Of a DNA stretch of 64,000 bases, positions 49,423 through 58,204 are shown one piece after another. Position 1 is the stretch's first letter. Every line of letters starts with the position of its first letter. The DNA is from Bacillota bacterium. Lineage in GTDB: Bacteria; Bacillota; Clostridia; Christensenellales; Aristaeellaceae. The DNA is taken from positions 124,001 through 188,000 of the forward strand of contig JAEZRP010000040.1 of NCBI GenBank assembly GCA_023444095.1, given 5' to 3'. The notes beneath the pieces were generated by a model, which saw nothing but the letters and a program-made list of their open reading frames with translations, was not told the origin of the DNA and did no database searches. A program made the position numbers and the translations under genes.

Positions 49423-50109
49423 ATGAAGTTCCATAAAAAGACGCTGGTCGCCGTGCTCGTGCTCGCGGTCGCGACAGCGCTGGCCTTGACGGCGCTGGCC
49501 GAGTACGGCTCCGGTGCGGTCAACGAGGGACAGACCTACACGACCGAGGAGATGCTCACCTACGCGATTGAGGACGAGTACATGGCGCTGGCAGGGTACC
49601 GGGCGATCGTCGCCGCATACGGGGAATACACGCCCTTCACGAACCTGATCGAGGCGGAGGAGTACCACATCTCGCTGCTCGCGGACCTCTTTGAAACCTA
49701 CGGCTACGCGGTTCCCATTGACGACGCCGCAAATCAGGTTGCGCTTCCCGATTCCCTCTCCGCCGCCTTCGATGTCGGCGCGGAAGCGGAGAGAAACAAC
49801 ATCGCCATGTACGAAACCTTCCTCGCGCAGGGTGCGCCGGAAGACGTGGAGGCCGTGTTCTCGGTTTTGAAGGACGCATCGAACAACCACCTGGCTGCGT
49901 TTGAACAGGCCGGCGGCCGCGCGGGCGTCGGCGGGCAGAATGGCGGGCGCGGCAACGCCTGCGGAAATGCGCGTGGCTACCGCGACGGATCCTGCATGTA
50001 CGACAATGGCGACGCCAGGAACGGCTGCGGCCGGAACGGTTCCCGCTCACGCGGCACCGGCTGGAACCGCGAAAACTGTCCCTTCTATGCAGAGGACGCG
50101 AATCCGTAA
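49423..50109 (+). CDS. Secreted ferritin-like protein (DUF2202 type)
   Basis: A 228-aa protein with a signal peptide (KKTLVAVLVLAVATALALTALA, cleavage near residue 26). The middle is a four-helix ferritin-like domain with ExxY/ExxH-like pairs: AIEDEYMALAGYRAIV, NLIEAEEYHISLL, EAERNNIAMYE, LKDASNNHLAAFE. The tail from about 170 is Gly/Asn/Arg rich with several cysteines (GRGNACGNARGYRDGSC). Likely extracellular or cell-surface metal handling. ATG at 49423 with GGGAGGA. Divergent from the two-component genes. Confidence 0.85.
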   Translation: MKFHKKTLVAVLVLAVATALALTALAEYGSGAVNEGQTYTTEEMLTYAIEDEYMALAGYRAIVAAYGEYTPFTNLIEAEEYHISLLADLFETYGYAVPIDDAANQVALPDSLSAAFDVGAEAERNNIAMYETFLAQGAPEDVEAVFSVLKDASNNHLAAFEQAGGRAGVGGQNGGRGNACGNARGYRDGSCMYDNGDARNGCGRNGSRSRGTGWNRENCPFYAEDANP

Positions 50110-50123
50110 AATCGGAAACCCTT

Positions 50124-50150
50124 GCCCCCGAAAAATCGGGGGCGTTCTTG
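50124..50150 (+). terminator. Terminator after the ferritin-like gene
   Basis: GCCCCCGA, loop AAAA, TCGGGGGC, then GTTCTTG. Confidence 0.75.
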
Positions 50151-50206
50151 CGTTCGCGCGGGCGATGTGCTATCATCTCATTCATCAATCGACCGGAGGG
50201 ATCGAA

Positions 50207-51148
50207 ATGAGCGATATACTGGGCCGAATCCTCTATGAAATCGACTGCCCGGACCTCGTCGACCGCCTGCTGCACCTGTCCGGTTCCGACCTCAATTCCC
50301 TCCTTCTGGAGCTCTACCGGAGGCGGGCGGAAGGGCTGGACGCACGCGCGGTGCTCAAGAATTACGCCCGGAACCGCTTCGCGGAGCCGAGCGCGCTCGA
50401 CCCGGTTCAATACCGCGAACTGGAGGCAATGCTCCTGTCGCTCGCGCGCGGCAGCGGGATGGAGCCGGTTCTCCTGTCCCCCGTGGCGCCGCTCGGAAGC
50501 TGCGCGGCGTTCGGCTGCGTGAACCAGAACAAAATCGTGAGCGCATCCCGGGGACTCGAGGCGCTGGCCGACCCGACGAATATGCTCGCGCTCGTCCTTG
50601 CCGAACGGCGCGGGACGGGCCAGTGGCCCGCGGACGCGCGCGCCCACCTTTGCGCGACGGCGCGGGTCACCCGCGCACAGCCCTTTGCAGGCAAAAACTC
50701 CTTCGCGCATTTTGGCGTCTTCTGCGCCGTATCGGGCGGCAGGGATGCGGGCTCCTATGGCTGCGAAACGGCGCTTCTCATGGACCAGCTCGCCTTCTAT
50801 CGCGAGATGCTGGCAAAAAAATACGGAGCCGGGCTGAGCGTGGCTCTGCGCAGGCGGGCGGGATACAAGGACGCGGACGGCTTTTTCGACCGGATGTGCG
50901 CGCTCTTCGAGGTTCGGATGCCAGACGTACCCATCGTCCGCGACGAGGCGCCGAGCGACAACGGCTACTATAAGGGCCTCAACTTTAAGCTCTACCTGCG
51001 CGCGGGGGATGAAAGGGTCGAGATCGGCGACGGCGGCTTTGTCGACTGGCTGGCCCAGGCGACCGGGAACAGGCGGGAACGCTGCCTGATCAGTGGGATT
51101 GGGCTCGACCGGCTGATGGCGATCGAGCCGGTCGGGCGGGACGCGTGA
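50207..51148 (+). CDS. Conserved protein with class II aaRS-like features
   Basis: A 313-aa protein with helical N-terminus (residues 1-80). LLSPVAPLGSCAAFGCVNQNK and DPTNMLALVLAERR near 88-137, VTRAQPF near 153, FAHFGVFCAVSGGRD and IGDGGFVDWLAQATGNRRERCLISGIGLDRL near 270-305 form a known but unnamed pattern in Firmicutes. The last block resembles the GLGLDRL motif 3 ending of class II tRNA synthetases, so a paralogue such as a HisZ-like regulator is possible. ATG at 50207 with GGAGGG. Function unknown. Confidence 0.6.
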   Translation: MSDILGRILYEIDCPDLVDRLLHLSGSDLNSLLLELYRRRAEGLDARAVLKNYARNRFAEPSALDPVQYRELEAMLLSLARGSGMEPVLLSPVAPLGSCAAFGCVNQNKIVSASRGLEALADPTNMLALVLAERRGTGQWPADARAHLCATARVTRAQPFAGKNSFAHFGVFCAVSGGRDAGSYGCETALLMDQLAFYREMLAKKYGAGLSVALRRRAGYKDADGFFDRMCALFEVRMPDVPIVRDEAPSDNGYYKGLNFKLYLRAGDERVEIGDGGFVDWLAQATGNRRERCLISGIGLDRLMAIEPVGRDA

Positions 51149-51157
51149 CGGATGCGC

Positions 51158-51586
51158 TCAGACCGCGCGGCGAACGGCGTACCGCCACGTCACCTCGATG
51201 TCCGGGTTGAGCGCGATCCATACGGGTGAGATGCTCCGGGCCCTGTGGATGACGCCCTCCAGCTCCTCGTCCGTAACGTCGGCGGATTCGAGCTCGACCT
51301 CGAATTCGATCCGCTCGAGCGCCAGCGGGGCCTCCCGGCGGAAGCCGGCCGCGCGCATCCCGTAGCCGCCGACCGCCTTGCCCATCCGCCTGAGGATGCC
51401 GACGATCGCGGTGCTGACGCAGCCCGCGAAGCTCGCGACCAGAAGCTCCAGTCCCAAAAAGCCTTCGCCGTCCCCGAGCGGCGGCACATAGTCCATCATG
51501 ACCGACAGGTTGGGATTCAGTTCCGACGTACAGCAAAATTTGACCTTGTCGTTGACCAGCCGCATATCTACCCTGAGCGGTTCCAT
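51158..51586 (-). CDS. OsmC family protein
   Basis: A 142-aa OsmC-like protein: LGLELLVASFAGCVSTAIVGILRRMG at about 55-80 carries the conserved cysteine, preceded by KFCCTSE (residues 17-23). OsmC and Ohr enzymes reduce organic hydroperoxides with a pair of cysteines; the exact pairing here is unclear. The gene converges with the aaRS-like gene. ATG at 51586 with AGGGGGA upstream. The 140-base gap to dctM carries no terminator that I can see. Confidence 0.82.
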   Translation of the reverse strand: MEPLRVDMRLVNDKVKFCCTSELNPNLSVMMDYVPPLGDGEGFLGLELLVASFAGCVSTAIVGILRRMGKAVGGYGMRAAGFRREAPLALERIEFEVELESADVTDEELEGVIHRARSISPVWIALNPDIEVTWRYAVRRAV

Positions 51587-51726
51587 CGAGAATTCCCCCT
51601 CGCTTTCCCTGCGCGCGCCCGTCGCGCCGCATGCGTTCATGATAAGGCCGCCTCCGCCCGAAGTCAATGGGCGCGGCGGCTTTTTTGACGCATTCGCCAA
51701 ATGGGCGAATCGCAGTCTTTCCGGAA

Positions 51727-53034
51727 TCAGGCCATCCCCAAAAGCCGCGGCAGCCACATCGAAATGGTCGGGACGAATGTGACCAGCATGAGGCCGGTTA
51801 CCATGACCAGATACATGGGCAGCATGTGGAGGCTCGTGCGTTCGATGGGCGTCTTTCCGATCGCGCAGCCGACGAACAGCGCCGAACCCACCGGCGGCGT
51901 GCACAGCCCGATGGCGAGATTGAAGATCATGACGATGCCGAAGTGGATCGGGCTCAATCCGATCGCCGGGCCTGTGACCACGGGGAGGAGGATGGGCGTC
52001 ATGATCATGATGAGCGGCGCCATGTCCATGAAGCAGCCCAGCACCAGCAGGAGCGCGTTGATGATGAGGAGCAGGAGGTACTTGTTGGTGGTTAGCGTCG
52101 TGAGAAACGAGGTGAGCATGTCCGGGATGCGCAGAACCACCATCATGAACGCGAACGCTTTCGCGACCGAGATGAGCGTCAGCACGATGGCCAGCGTCTT
52201 GAGCGCGTTTCTGAACACCCTGCCGATGTCGCGCAGCCGCGCCGTCCGGAACACGAAATAGGTTAAAAGGAACGTATAGAGGCAGGCGATGGCGGCGGCC
52301 TCGGTGGCGGTAAACATGCCCGCAGCCATGCCGCCCATGATGATAACCAGCGTAAACATCGGAAGCACCGCGTTCAGAACTACCTTGAGCCGCCTGCCCT
52401 TGGGCGTGCCCATTCCCTTCGGGAAGTTCAGGCGCCTGCGCATCAGGACGCAATAGAGGAGCAGCAGCCCGCCCATCAGAACGCCCGGAATCGCGCCCGC
52501 CATGAACAGCGAACCGATCGTAACGCCGCCGCCCGCGGCCAGCGCGTAGATGACCATATTGTGACTCGGCGGGATCAAGAGGCCCTGGCACGCGGTCGTG
52601 ACCGTCAGGCCGACGGCGAAGTCGTCGTCGTACCCGGCCTTCTTCATCATCGGGATGACGACGGAACCCAGGGAACTCACGTCCGCCACCGCCGAGCCGG
52701 ACACGCCGCCAAAGAACATGGAGTCGATGCAGTTGACGTAAGCGAGGCCGCCGCGGAATCTGCCCACGAGGAGGTTCGCGAAATCTACGATCTTGTCGGA
52801 AATGCCCCCCGCGCTCATGAACTCGCCCATCAATATGAAAAACGGAATGGCGAGCAGGCTGAAGGATTTGATGCCCGCGACCATCTGATTGACGATGTCT
52901 GAAAAACGGATGTCGCAGACGAGCGCGCTCGCGAGCGTCGCGAGCAGCATCGCGAAGGAGACGGGCACTTTTAAAAACAGGAGCAGAAAAAAACCGCCGA
53001 TCAGGACGATGGCCGCGAGCGTCGTGGTGTCCAT
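51727..53034 (-). CDS. TRAP transporter large permease (DctM type)
   Basis: A 435-aa membrane protein with about 12 helices and TRAP DctM motifs: SFSLLAIPFFILMGEFMSAGGI, FFGGVSGSAVADVSSLGSV and LIPPSHNMVIYALAAGGGV. Together with the small permease and the binding protein it drives uptake of an acid with sodium. ATG at 53034. A hairpin with an A/T run (53065-53106) stands between it and dctQ and may attenuate read-through. Confidence 0.93.
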   Translation of the reverse strand: MDTTTLAAIVLIGGFFLLLFLKVPVSFAMLLATLASALVCDIRFSDIVNQMVAGIKSFSLLAIPFFILMGEFMSAGGISDKIVDFANLLVGRFRGGLAYVNCIDSMFFGGVSGSAVADVSSLGSVVIPMMKKAGYDDDFAVGLTVTTACQGLLIPPSHNMVIYALAAGGGVTIGSLFMAGAIPGVLMGGLLLLYCVLMRRRLNFPKGMGTPKGRRLKVVLNAVLPMFTLVIIMGGMAAGMFTATEAAAIACLYTFLLTYFVFRTARLRDIGRVFRNALKTLAIVLTLISVAKAFAFMMVVLRIPDMLTSFLTTLTTNKYLLLLIINALLLVLGCFMDMAPLIMIMTPILLPVVTGPAIGLSPIHFGIVMIFNLAIGLCTPPVGSALFVGCAIGKTPIERTSLHMLPMYLVMVTGLMLVTFVPTISMWLPRLLGMA

Positions 53035-53136
53035 GTGGTCGCCCCCTCGCATTCAGGAATGAAAGCAAAAACCTCGAGAGAGCCCTGCCACGCTTTTCCC
53101 TCTCGATCTTTTTGAATCTTGCACAGGCTTCGCGAA

Positions 53137-53730
53137 CTACTCGTTTTCCGGCGCCGCCCGGCCGTTGGAGGGATCGGCGCCGACCGGCTCGTCCGTTCGG
53201 AGAACCCGCACGGAATCATCCTCCGGCTCGACAAAAAGCGTATCGCCGCTTTTCAATACGCCGGTCAGAAAAAGGATGGAATCAAATGTCATCAGAAATC
53301 CGCCCAGCGGAATGGGCACGAACTGCCACCAGGTCCTCAGCCCCGTCATGGGCAATCTGCCAGGGAGGTCCATCATCTTGAGGCACCTCTGACCGCCGTA
53401 CCACAGCATGAAAAGCCCGCAGAGCAGCACGCACACGTCGGTCAACACGTCGAGCGATTTTCGCGGCAGGCTGCCCTTTTTGAAGCGGGCGTAGAGAACC
53501 GTCACGGCGATGTGGGCGTGGTCGCGCACACCCATGGCGCAGGCGAGAAAGGCGAACAGGGAGACCAGAAGGAGCGGAACCTCCTCGGCCCAGCTGATGC
53601 CGGTATTAAAAAAGTACCGGAGGATCACGGTCATCGTGACGATGATAACCATCGCTACGAGCGCGATTTCAGAAATCAGAAGGAATGCTCTGTGGGCGAT
53701 CGAATTCAGTGCTCTGAGAAAGCTGCTCAT
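53137..53730 (-). CDS. TRAP transporter small permease (DctQ type)
   Basis: A 197-aa protein with four helices, including VILRYFFNTGISWAEEVPLLL near 35-55 and MGVRDHAHIAV near 66-76, the common DctQ signatures. The C-terminus is an unusual acidic tail (about 170-197). It links DctP docking to DctM. Gap of 67 bases after dctP with a hairpin. Confidence 0.9.
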   Translation of the reverse strand: MSSFLRALNSIAHRAFLLISEIALVAMVIIVTMTVILRYFFNTGISWAEEVPLLLVSLFAFLACAMGVRDHAHIAVTVLYARFKKGSLPRKSLDVLTDVCVLLCGLFMLWYGGQRCLKMMDLPGRLPMTGLRTWWQFVPIPLGGFLMTFDSILFLTGVLKSGDTLFVEPEDDSVRVLRTDEPVGADPSNGRAAPENE

Positions 53731-53762
53731 CGCGCAACGCCTCCTTCATGTCGGCTTGAAAC

Positions 53763-53790
53763 CGGGAGGGGCGTCTCGGCGCCCCTCCCG
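53763..53790. terminator. Hairpin between TRAP binding protein and permeases
   Basis: CGGGAGGGGCG, loop TCTCGG, CGCCCCTCCCG. An 11-bp stem without T-run. Such hairpins usually keep binding-protein messages more abundant than permease messages. Confidence 0.55.
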
Positions 53791-53797
53791 TCGGTCG

Positions 53798-54790
53798 TCA
53801 GTACTTCTCGCCGATCGCCTTGATGGCGGCAATGACGTCCACGTAGTCTGCCGCGTACTCGTCGTAGAGCGGCGCCATGAGCGCCTCAAACTCGGCGCGG
53901 GCCTCGGGCGTCAGTTCGATGACGGTCGTTCCCGCGTCGCGCACGATCTGCTCCGCGGAGGCTTCCTTCTCGGCCCAGGCGCTGATCTCGAATTCCTGCG
54001 TGGCCTTGGCGCATTCCACGATGATGGCCCAATCCTCCTCGGAGACGGCGGCCTTCACGGCGGCGGAGGCGAGCAGGATCTCCGGAACGCGGGTGTGCTG
54101 GTCGAGGATGTAATAGCGCGCGGCCTCGTAGTCGCCCATGTTCTGGTAAGTGGGCCAGTTATTCTCCGCGCCGTCGATCACCTTGGTGGTGATGGAGGAG
54201 TAAACGTCGTTGGGGCCGATGCCGGTCACGGCGGTCGCGCCAAGCAGTTCGACCATCCGGACCATCATGGCGTTATTCTGGACGCGAATCTTGAGGCCCG
54301 CCATGTCGGCGACCGCGTGCACCTCCTTTGTCAGATAGAACGAGCGGGAGCCGGCGTCATAGTAGCAAAGGCCAACAAGGCCAGAGCCGCTTTCCTCGAT
54401 GTCGGCGAGGAACTTCTGGCCGATCTCGCCGTTGAGTACCTCCCACATGTGCGCGCCGCTCTTGTAGAGGTAGGGCATCTGGATGGCGTTGAGTGCGGGC
54501 ACGTAGCTCGCGACGGGCGAAGCGGAAACGCGGGCGAAGCCCAGATCGCCCAGCTGCAGGGCCTCGATCGCCTCGGTCTCCTGGCCGTACAGCGTGCCGC
54601 CGGTGTAAACTTCGATCTTGACGCGGCCCTCCGTCTTCTCCTCCACAAGCCGTGCGAACTCGTAATCGGCGAGCGCGGTGGGGTAGCCCTCGGCGTGAAC
54701 CTCGCTCAGCTTCAGAACGGTCTGCGCGCTCGCGGCGGAAAAGACCATTGTCAAGACCAGGCACAGGACGACTGACAGAACCTTCTTCAT
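53798..54790 (-). CDS. TRAP transporter substrate-binding protein (DctP type)
   Basis: A 330-aa extracytoplasmic protein with a signal peptide (KKVLSVVLCLVLTMVFSAASA). DctP features: ADYEFARLVEEKTEGRVKIEV, GGTLYGQETEAIEALQLGDL, YLTKEVHAVADMAGLKIRV and GIGPNDVYSSITTKVIDGAENNW (split by the carboxylate arginine region R169). Substrate is an organic acid, perhaps a sugar acid given nearby glycosidases. ATG at 54790 with GGAGG. Confidence 0.93.
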   Translation of the reverse strand: MKKVLSVVLCLVLTMVFSAASAQTVLKLSEVHAEGYPTALADYEFARLVEEKTEGRVKIEVYTGGTLYGQETEAIEALQLGDLGFARVSASPVASYVPALNAIQMPYLYKSGAHMWEVLNGEIGQKFLADIEESGSGLVGLCYYDAGSRSFYLTKEVHAVADMAGLKIRVQNNAMMVRMVELLGATAVTGIGPNDVYSSITTKVIDGAENNWPTYQNMGDYEAARYYILDQHTRVPEILLASAAVKAAVSEEDWAIIVECAKATQEFEISAWAEKEASAEQIVRDAGTTVIELTPEARAEFEALMAPLYDEYAADYVDVIAAIKAIGEKY

Positions 54791-54891
54791 GATGGGTGCC
54801 TCCTTCATTCCTATTCAAGCCGCCTGCGCGGCGAGAGAACGCGCGCGTTCCGGACGCGATCGAATGACCGTAAAGGACCATAACGTTTCTT

Positions 54892-54920
54892 TTACTATAA
54901 CATATCCCTTCTTTTTTGTA
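54892..54920 (-). promoter_or_regulatory. Promoter of the TRAP operon
   Basis: Read leftward: TTTACA (54915-54920), 17 bases, TATAGT (54892-54897), about 100 bases before the dctP start. It lies in an unusually AT-rich stretch (54880-54945). Confidence 0.6.
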
Positions 54921-55051
54921 AATATCTGGCAAACATTTTTGTACGATCCTCGGCTCTCGCGCCGGGGAAGCGTTCGCCCGGCGATCCTTTCTTTGGTAAT
55001 CAACCGGATCCCGAAGGAGGATGGTCAGGCCGCACTTTCTTACTTTTTGAA

Positions 55052-55079
55052 TTGACGTTGCGTAAATAAATGATATAAT
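55052..55079 (+). promoter_or_regulatory. Promoter of the GH1 operon
   Basis: TTGACG (55052-55057), 16 bases, TATAAT (55074-55079). The leader to 55358 is about 270 bases. It contains an 87-codon open frame (55089-55352) that starts at the likely transcription start with no ribosome site and has no recognisable protein, so it is not called as a gene. Confidence 0.65.
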
Positions 55080-55357
55080 TCTGTTATCATGCAGGAATCG
55101 CGGACACGCGTTCCAGGTCGGCAAGGTCTGTCGCGCGCTCTACAATTTCACTGCGCTCCGTCCAACGGCTACTATCGGAATCTCGGCCTGCGCGCCGTTC
55201 GGACCGTGACGCAAATGAAGGAGCGGCTGCCGGCGGATCTTTTCGCGTGCGATTTTGGGCTTCTGCGGGAAACCCTGCGCGCAAGACTTCAAAAGCATAT
55301 GGGCGCTTCATGCCGGACCATTGAAGACACTGGGCTGATGCGCGGGAGGTGAGGGAC

Positions 55358-56698
55358 ATGTCGCTTGATTTTGGCGGGGCCTTCCTGTTTGGGGCGGCCA
55401 CAGCCGCCTACCAGATCGAGGGCGGTTGGAACGAGGACGGAAAGGGACCATCCATCTGGGATGTCTTTTCCCACACGAGGGGAAAGATCCGCGACGGTAC
55501 CACGGGCGACGTCGCGTGCGGCACGTACCGTGACTTTCAAACCGACGTCGATCTGATGAGCGCGCTTGGACTCAACGCCTACCGTTTTTCCATCAGCTGG
55601 TCGCGGGTTTTGCCGGAGGGCCGCGGCGCGGTGAACCAGAGGGGGCTCGACTATTATGGCCGCCTCGTCGACGCGCTCCTGGAAAAGGGGATTAGGCCCT
55701 TCGTCACGCTGTTTCACTGGGACACGCCCTACGCCCTGTTCCGGGACGGCGGAGGCTTTGCGGGCAGGGAGACCGCGCGGTACTTCGCGGATTATGCCGC
55801 GCTCGCGGTCCGCGCGCTGGGCGACCGCGTCAAGGACTGGATCACGCTGAACGAACCGTGGGAACACGCCATGTTCGGGCACTTTCTGGGGGAGCACGCC
55901 CCCGGGATCAAGAATCCGCGGACCTATTTCAAGGTGGCGCACCACGAGCTCCTGGGACACGGACTGGCGGTTCAAGCCATGCGCGGCGCGCGCGGCGACC
56001 TCAACATCGGCGTCACACTGAGCCAGTTCCCGGTCTATCCCGCGCGCTACGAGCCCACGGCGGCGGACCTCGACTCGGTGGAGCTGGCGGATGAGTTTAT
56101 TAACCGCTTCTATCTGGACGGTATCTTCCGGGGCCGCTATCCCGAAAAGCTGATGAAAAGGCTCTGGCCCATCACCCCCAAGGTGCGGCCGGGAGACATG
56201 CAGACCATCGCGCAGCCGATCGACTTTCTGGGCGTCAATTACTATGGCAGGATCTTCGCTGCGCACAAGTGGTACATCCCGTTTTTGAAGACATGGGTGG
56301 ACCGCGCATCCTCCGACCCGCGCTATGATCACCCCGTTTTGGGACCGCACGGATATCCGGAGGGGTTTCGCGAGCTTGCGAATCGGTATCGCACAGAATA
56401 CGGCAACCCGCCGGTATATATCACGGAGAACGGCACCGTCGGCGGCGATCTCCACGATGCGGCGCGCATCGAATACCTGCGGCTGTATCTCGAGTCGCTC
56501 CGCACGGCCATCGGGGAAGGCGCCGACATCCGCGGTTACTTCCACTGGACGCTCATCGACAATTTCGAATGGAACTCCGGCCTGTCCTGCCCCATGGGGC
56601 TGATCCGGGTGGATCACAAGACGCAGACCCGGACGATCCGCGACAGCGGCTACTGGTACCGCGACCTGATCGCCCGACAGGGCGGAGAATATGAATAA
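55358..56698 (+). CDS. Glycoside hydrolase family 1 beta-glucosidase
   Basis: A 446-aa TIM-barrel enzyme cleaving beta-glucosides or beta-galactosides. Starts DFGGAFLFGAATAAYQIEGG; acid/base glutamate in WITLNEPWEH near 166, nucleophile in VYITENGTVGG near 353, C-terminal FHWTLIDNFEWNSGL near 397. No Ser/Lys phosphate-binding pattern is evident, so an unphosphorylated substrate is likely, fitting the symporter next door. ATG at 55358 with GGGAGGT. No signal peptide. Confidence 0.95.
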   Translation: MSLDFGGAFLFGAATAAYQIEGGWNEDGKGPSIWDVFSHTRGKIRDGTTGDVACGTYRDFQTDVDLMSALGLNAYRFSISWSRVLPEGRGAVNQRGLDYYGRLVDALLEKGIRPFVTLFHWDTPYALFRDGGGFAGRETARYFADYAALAVRALGDRVKDWITLNEPWEHAMFGHFLGEHAPGIKNPRTYFKVAHHELLGHGLAVQAMRGARGDLNIGVTLSQFPVYPARYEPTAADLDSVELADEFINRFYLDGIFRGRYPEKLMKRLWPITPKVRPGDMQTIAQPIDFLGVNYYGRIFAAHKWYIPFLKTWVDRASSDPRYDHPVLGPHGYPEGFRELANRYRTEYGNPPVYITENGTVGGDLHDAARIEYLRLYLESLRTAIGEGADIRGYFHWTLIDNFEWNSGLSCPMGLIRVDHKTQTRTIRDSGYWYRDLIARQGGEYE

Positions 56699-56717
56699 TG
56701 GAAAGGGGGGATGCGGC

Positions 56718-58100
56718 ATGCAAAGGCACGGACTGACGCGTTGGCAGAAGTTTTGGCTTTCCCTTCCCACCATGCCCGGGAACCTCAGCGGGGTTCTGAT
56801 TCACAACGCCTTTTTGAAGTATTACACGGACATCATCGGCATGGACCCCAAGCTGGTGGGCGTGATCTACGCGGTATTCGGCGTCTGGAACGCCATCAAT
56901 GATCCCGCCATCGGCGTTTTGCTGGACAGAGCCAAATACCGCGAGGGGAAGGGCAAATACGTATACGTCATGCGCCGCGCCGCGCCGGTCGCGCTGTTTG
57001 CCTCCCTGGCGATGATCTTCGCGCAGCCCGGGTGGCAGGAATGGGTCACATTCGCGTTCCTGCTCGCGCTCCTGTTCGTCTATGATACCGCGATGACCGC
57101 CTTTGGCATCGCCTACTCGAATTACCGGCTGATCGCCGCGCCCTCGAACGAGGACCGGGTCGACATCTCGGTCTATATAACCTACATTGCGAACATCGGC
57201 GGCTTTTTCGGAACGCTGATCCCGACGCTCTTGCTTGTGGGCGACGCGGACAAGTCACTCACGACGCTCCTGTTCGGCGGCGTGCTCCTCCTGAACGCCG
57301 CGCTCTACTATGTCGCTCTCCGGCCCCTGAAGGACGCGCCGGAGATGTATCTTCAGGAAAACGCCCAGATTTCGGAAAGGAAGGGCATCTTCGGGGACGT
57401 GTTCGACAATGTGCGGGAGGCCGCGCGGTCTAAATCGTTCGTCGCGTTCATGCTGGCACAGATTCTGGCCGCAGGTCCGCGCGCGTTCTACTTCACGCCG
57501 CTTCTGTACATGTCGGATTATGTTTTGAAGCTCAAGGGCATTGAGGCGACGGTGATCGACGTGACAATGGGACTGGTGTTGTTTGCCGCTGTTCCCTTCC
57601 TGGGGAAGCTCACCAAGCGCCTGGGGCTCAAGGGCATGATGCTCGCATGCACCGTCCCCTGCGCCCTGTCCTACCTTGCGCTCTCGTTCGTGCGCGGCTT
57701 TCCCACCGCGATCGCCGCGTATGTCGCCATGTACCTGTTTTCAAGCGCGGTCCTCATTCCGCAGGGACCCATGCTGGGCGCGATCATCGACGAGGACGAG
57801 CTGCGCACCGGTCGGCGCAAGGCCGGGATGTTCAACGGGCTCAACGCGCTTCTGACCGTGCCCGTCTCGGGCATTCAGGCGTCCCTGTTCATGGGCATCA
57901 TCAGCGCCTACGGATACCGCGCGGGCGCCGATGTGCAAAGCGCGCGGGCGCTTCTGGGCATCCGGATCGGAACCGGCGTCCTGCCGTTCGCCTTCATGCT
58001 CGCGAGCTTCGTGCCGCTGCTCCTCTTGCCCATCGACCGGAAGCGGGAGAACGAGCTCTCCGCGTTCGCCCAGAGCAGGCAGACGGACCCGCGGAACTGA
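56718..58100 (+). CDS. GPH-family sugar:cation symporter (MFS)
   Basis: A 460-aa membrane protein with 12 predicted helices, of the glycoside-pentoside-hexuronide family. Residues 35-60 (DIIGMDPKLVGVIYAVFGVWNAINDPAIGVL) show the NDPxxG pattern typical of MelB-like proteins, split by the first loop. It would bring in the disaccharide cleaved by the GH1 enzyme. The ATG at 56718 has AAAGGGGGG upstream; the start at 56691 lies inside the GH1 gene and has no site. Confidence 0.88.
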   Translation: MQRHGLTRWQKFWLSLPTMPGNLSGVLIHNAFLKYYTDIIGMDPKLVGVIYAVFGVWNAINDPAIGVLLDRAKYREGKGKYVYVMRRAAPVALFASLAMIFAQPGWQEWVTFAFLLALLFVYDTAMTAFGIAYSNYRLIAAPSNEDRVDISVYITYIANIGGFFGTLIPTLLLVGDADKSLTTLLFGGVLLLNAALYYVALRPLKDAPEMYLQENAQISERKGIFGDVFDNVREAARSKSFVAFMLAQILAAGPRAFYFTPLLYMSDYVLKLKGIEATVIDVTMGLVLFAAVPFLGKLTKRLGLKGMMLACTVPCALSYLALSFVRGFPTAIAAYVAMYLFSSAVLIPQGPMLGAIIDEDELRTGRRKAGMFNGLNALLTVPVSGIQASLFMGIISAYGYRAGADVQSARALLGIRIGTGVLPFAFMLASFVPLLLLPIDRKRENELSAFAQSRQTDPRN

Positions 58101-58149
58101 TGCGCCGCCATTCGCGCAAGGCTGCGCGCATCCGGAAATGCACCCATGC

Positions 58150-58182
58150 AACCGCCCCGCGCCAGAACGGCGCGGGGCGGTT
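58150..58182 (+). terminator. Terminator after the GH1-GPH operon
   Basis: AACCGCCCCGCGCC, loop AGAAC, GGCGCGGGGCGGTT, then CTCG. A 14-bp stem between converging operons; also usable by the ABC operon ending at 58205. Confidence 0.7.
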
Positions 58183-58204
58183 CTCGCCGCGGGGGAAGCA
58201 ACCG

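Noticed and set aside
55089..55352. 87-codon frame in the GH1 leader
   Set aside because: It starts about where transcription should start, has no ribosome site and no recognisable sequence. A real leader peptide cannot be excluded.
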